Of a stretch of DNA of 64,000 nucleotides, positions 63,927-64,000 are shown one piece after another. The position numbers and the translations under genes were made by a program. Each line of letters starts with the position of its first letter. The stretch's first letter is position 1. This stretch comes from Flectobacillus major DSM 103 (GTDB lineage: Bacteria > Bacteroidota > Bacteroidia > Cytophagales > Spirosomataceae). The notes beneath the pieces are model-generated. The model was not told the DNA's origin. It did no database searches and saw only the letters and a program-made list of their open reading frames with translations. Location of the stretch: the NCBI RefSeq assembly GCF_000427405.1, contig NZ_KE386491.1, positions 124,001 through 188,000 of the forward strand, given 5' to 3'.

Positions 63927-64000
63927 CACCGCCAAAAGTTTATGGTGGTGCATTTTTATTTATGCAACTCTTCTTTAATCGGGGCAAGCAGTCTCTATTT

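Overview
The window is chromosomal DNA from an AT-rich member of the Bacteroidota, most likely Cytophagales and perhaps near Flectobacillus, Arcicella or Runella; the genus is an inference from protein style, not a measured match. The evidence is the TAnnTTTG-type -7 promoter elements, weak Shine-Dalgarno sequences, Bacteroidota-typical families (DUF6515, DUF6624, DUF1080, FtsX/MacB-like permeases, AraC regulators with a DUF6597-like N-domain), and LPS genes (lpxB, hldD). About 60 protein genes are supported. No rRNA, tRNA, CRISPR array or intact transposase was seen.

Region 1 (1-8.0 kb) is accessory and detoxification-like: the end of a siderophore-interacting flavoprotein, an HxlR regulator divergent from a quinone-reductase-like flavoprotein, a small membrane protein followed by a frameshifted second copy, a tight nitrilase / APH(3')-like kinase / AraC unit followed by a DUF1398 gene, then YchJ, an ABM monooxygenase and an SDR oxidoreductase. 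Region 2 (8.1-14.9 kb, minus strand) has two GT-C-like membrane proteins, a methyltransferase, a secreted esterase and an EamA exporter. Region 3 (15-22.8 kb, plus) has a large secreted zinc metalloprotease, a DUF6515 protein, an AGMO-like hydroxylase, a CAP protein and a beta-CASP nuclease. Region 4 (22.8-30.2 kb, minus) has an MDMPI/DinB-like enzyme, an AraC regulator with a cupin gene, a four-gene two-component operon with two unknown membrane proteins, and a GntP permease.

Region 5 (30.6-37.6 kb) is mostly housekeeping: accA, a HAD phosphatase overlapping a site-2-type protease, a PlsC-like acyltransferase, lpxB, a PTPS/QueD-like enzyme and hldD, ending in a short tandem repeat. Region 6 (37.8-45.1 kb) holds single-gene units: isochorismatase-like, LysM-NlpC/P60, unknown membrane protein, DUF6624, lipoprotein, AraC plus TetX-like monooxygenase, and a CDF metal transporter. 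Region 7 (45.2-64 kb) has an FtsX-like permease, GH25, GT2, pgi, PAP2, hisS, small unknown proteins, DUF1080, a zinc-ribbon methyltransferase, an M24 aminopeptidase, two glycosyltransferases and pyrG, with a promoter for the next gene at the right edge.

The main non-coding signals are: a shared cis-architecture downstream of all three AraC genes (CG-T-tract-AC motif about 36-38 nt before a -7-like element, then the presumed target); two MITE-like elements with related terminal inverted repeats and related strong inner hairpins, both between convergent genes; several long perfect inverted repeats; a leader hairpin before pyrG; and a dispersed 30-bp repeat pair at about 6.7 and 40.9 kb.
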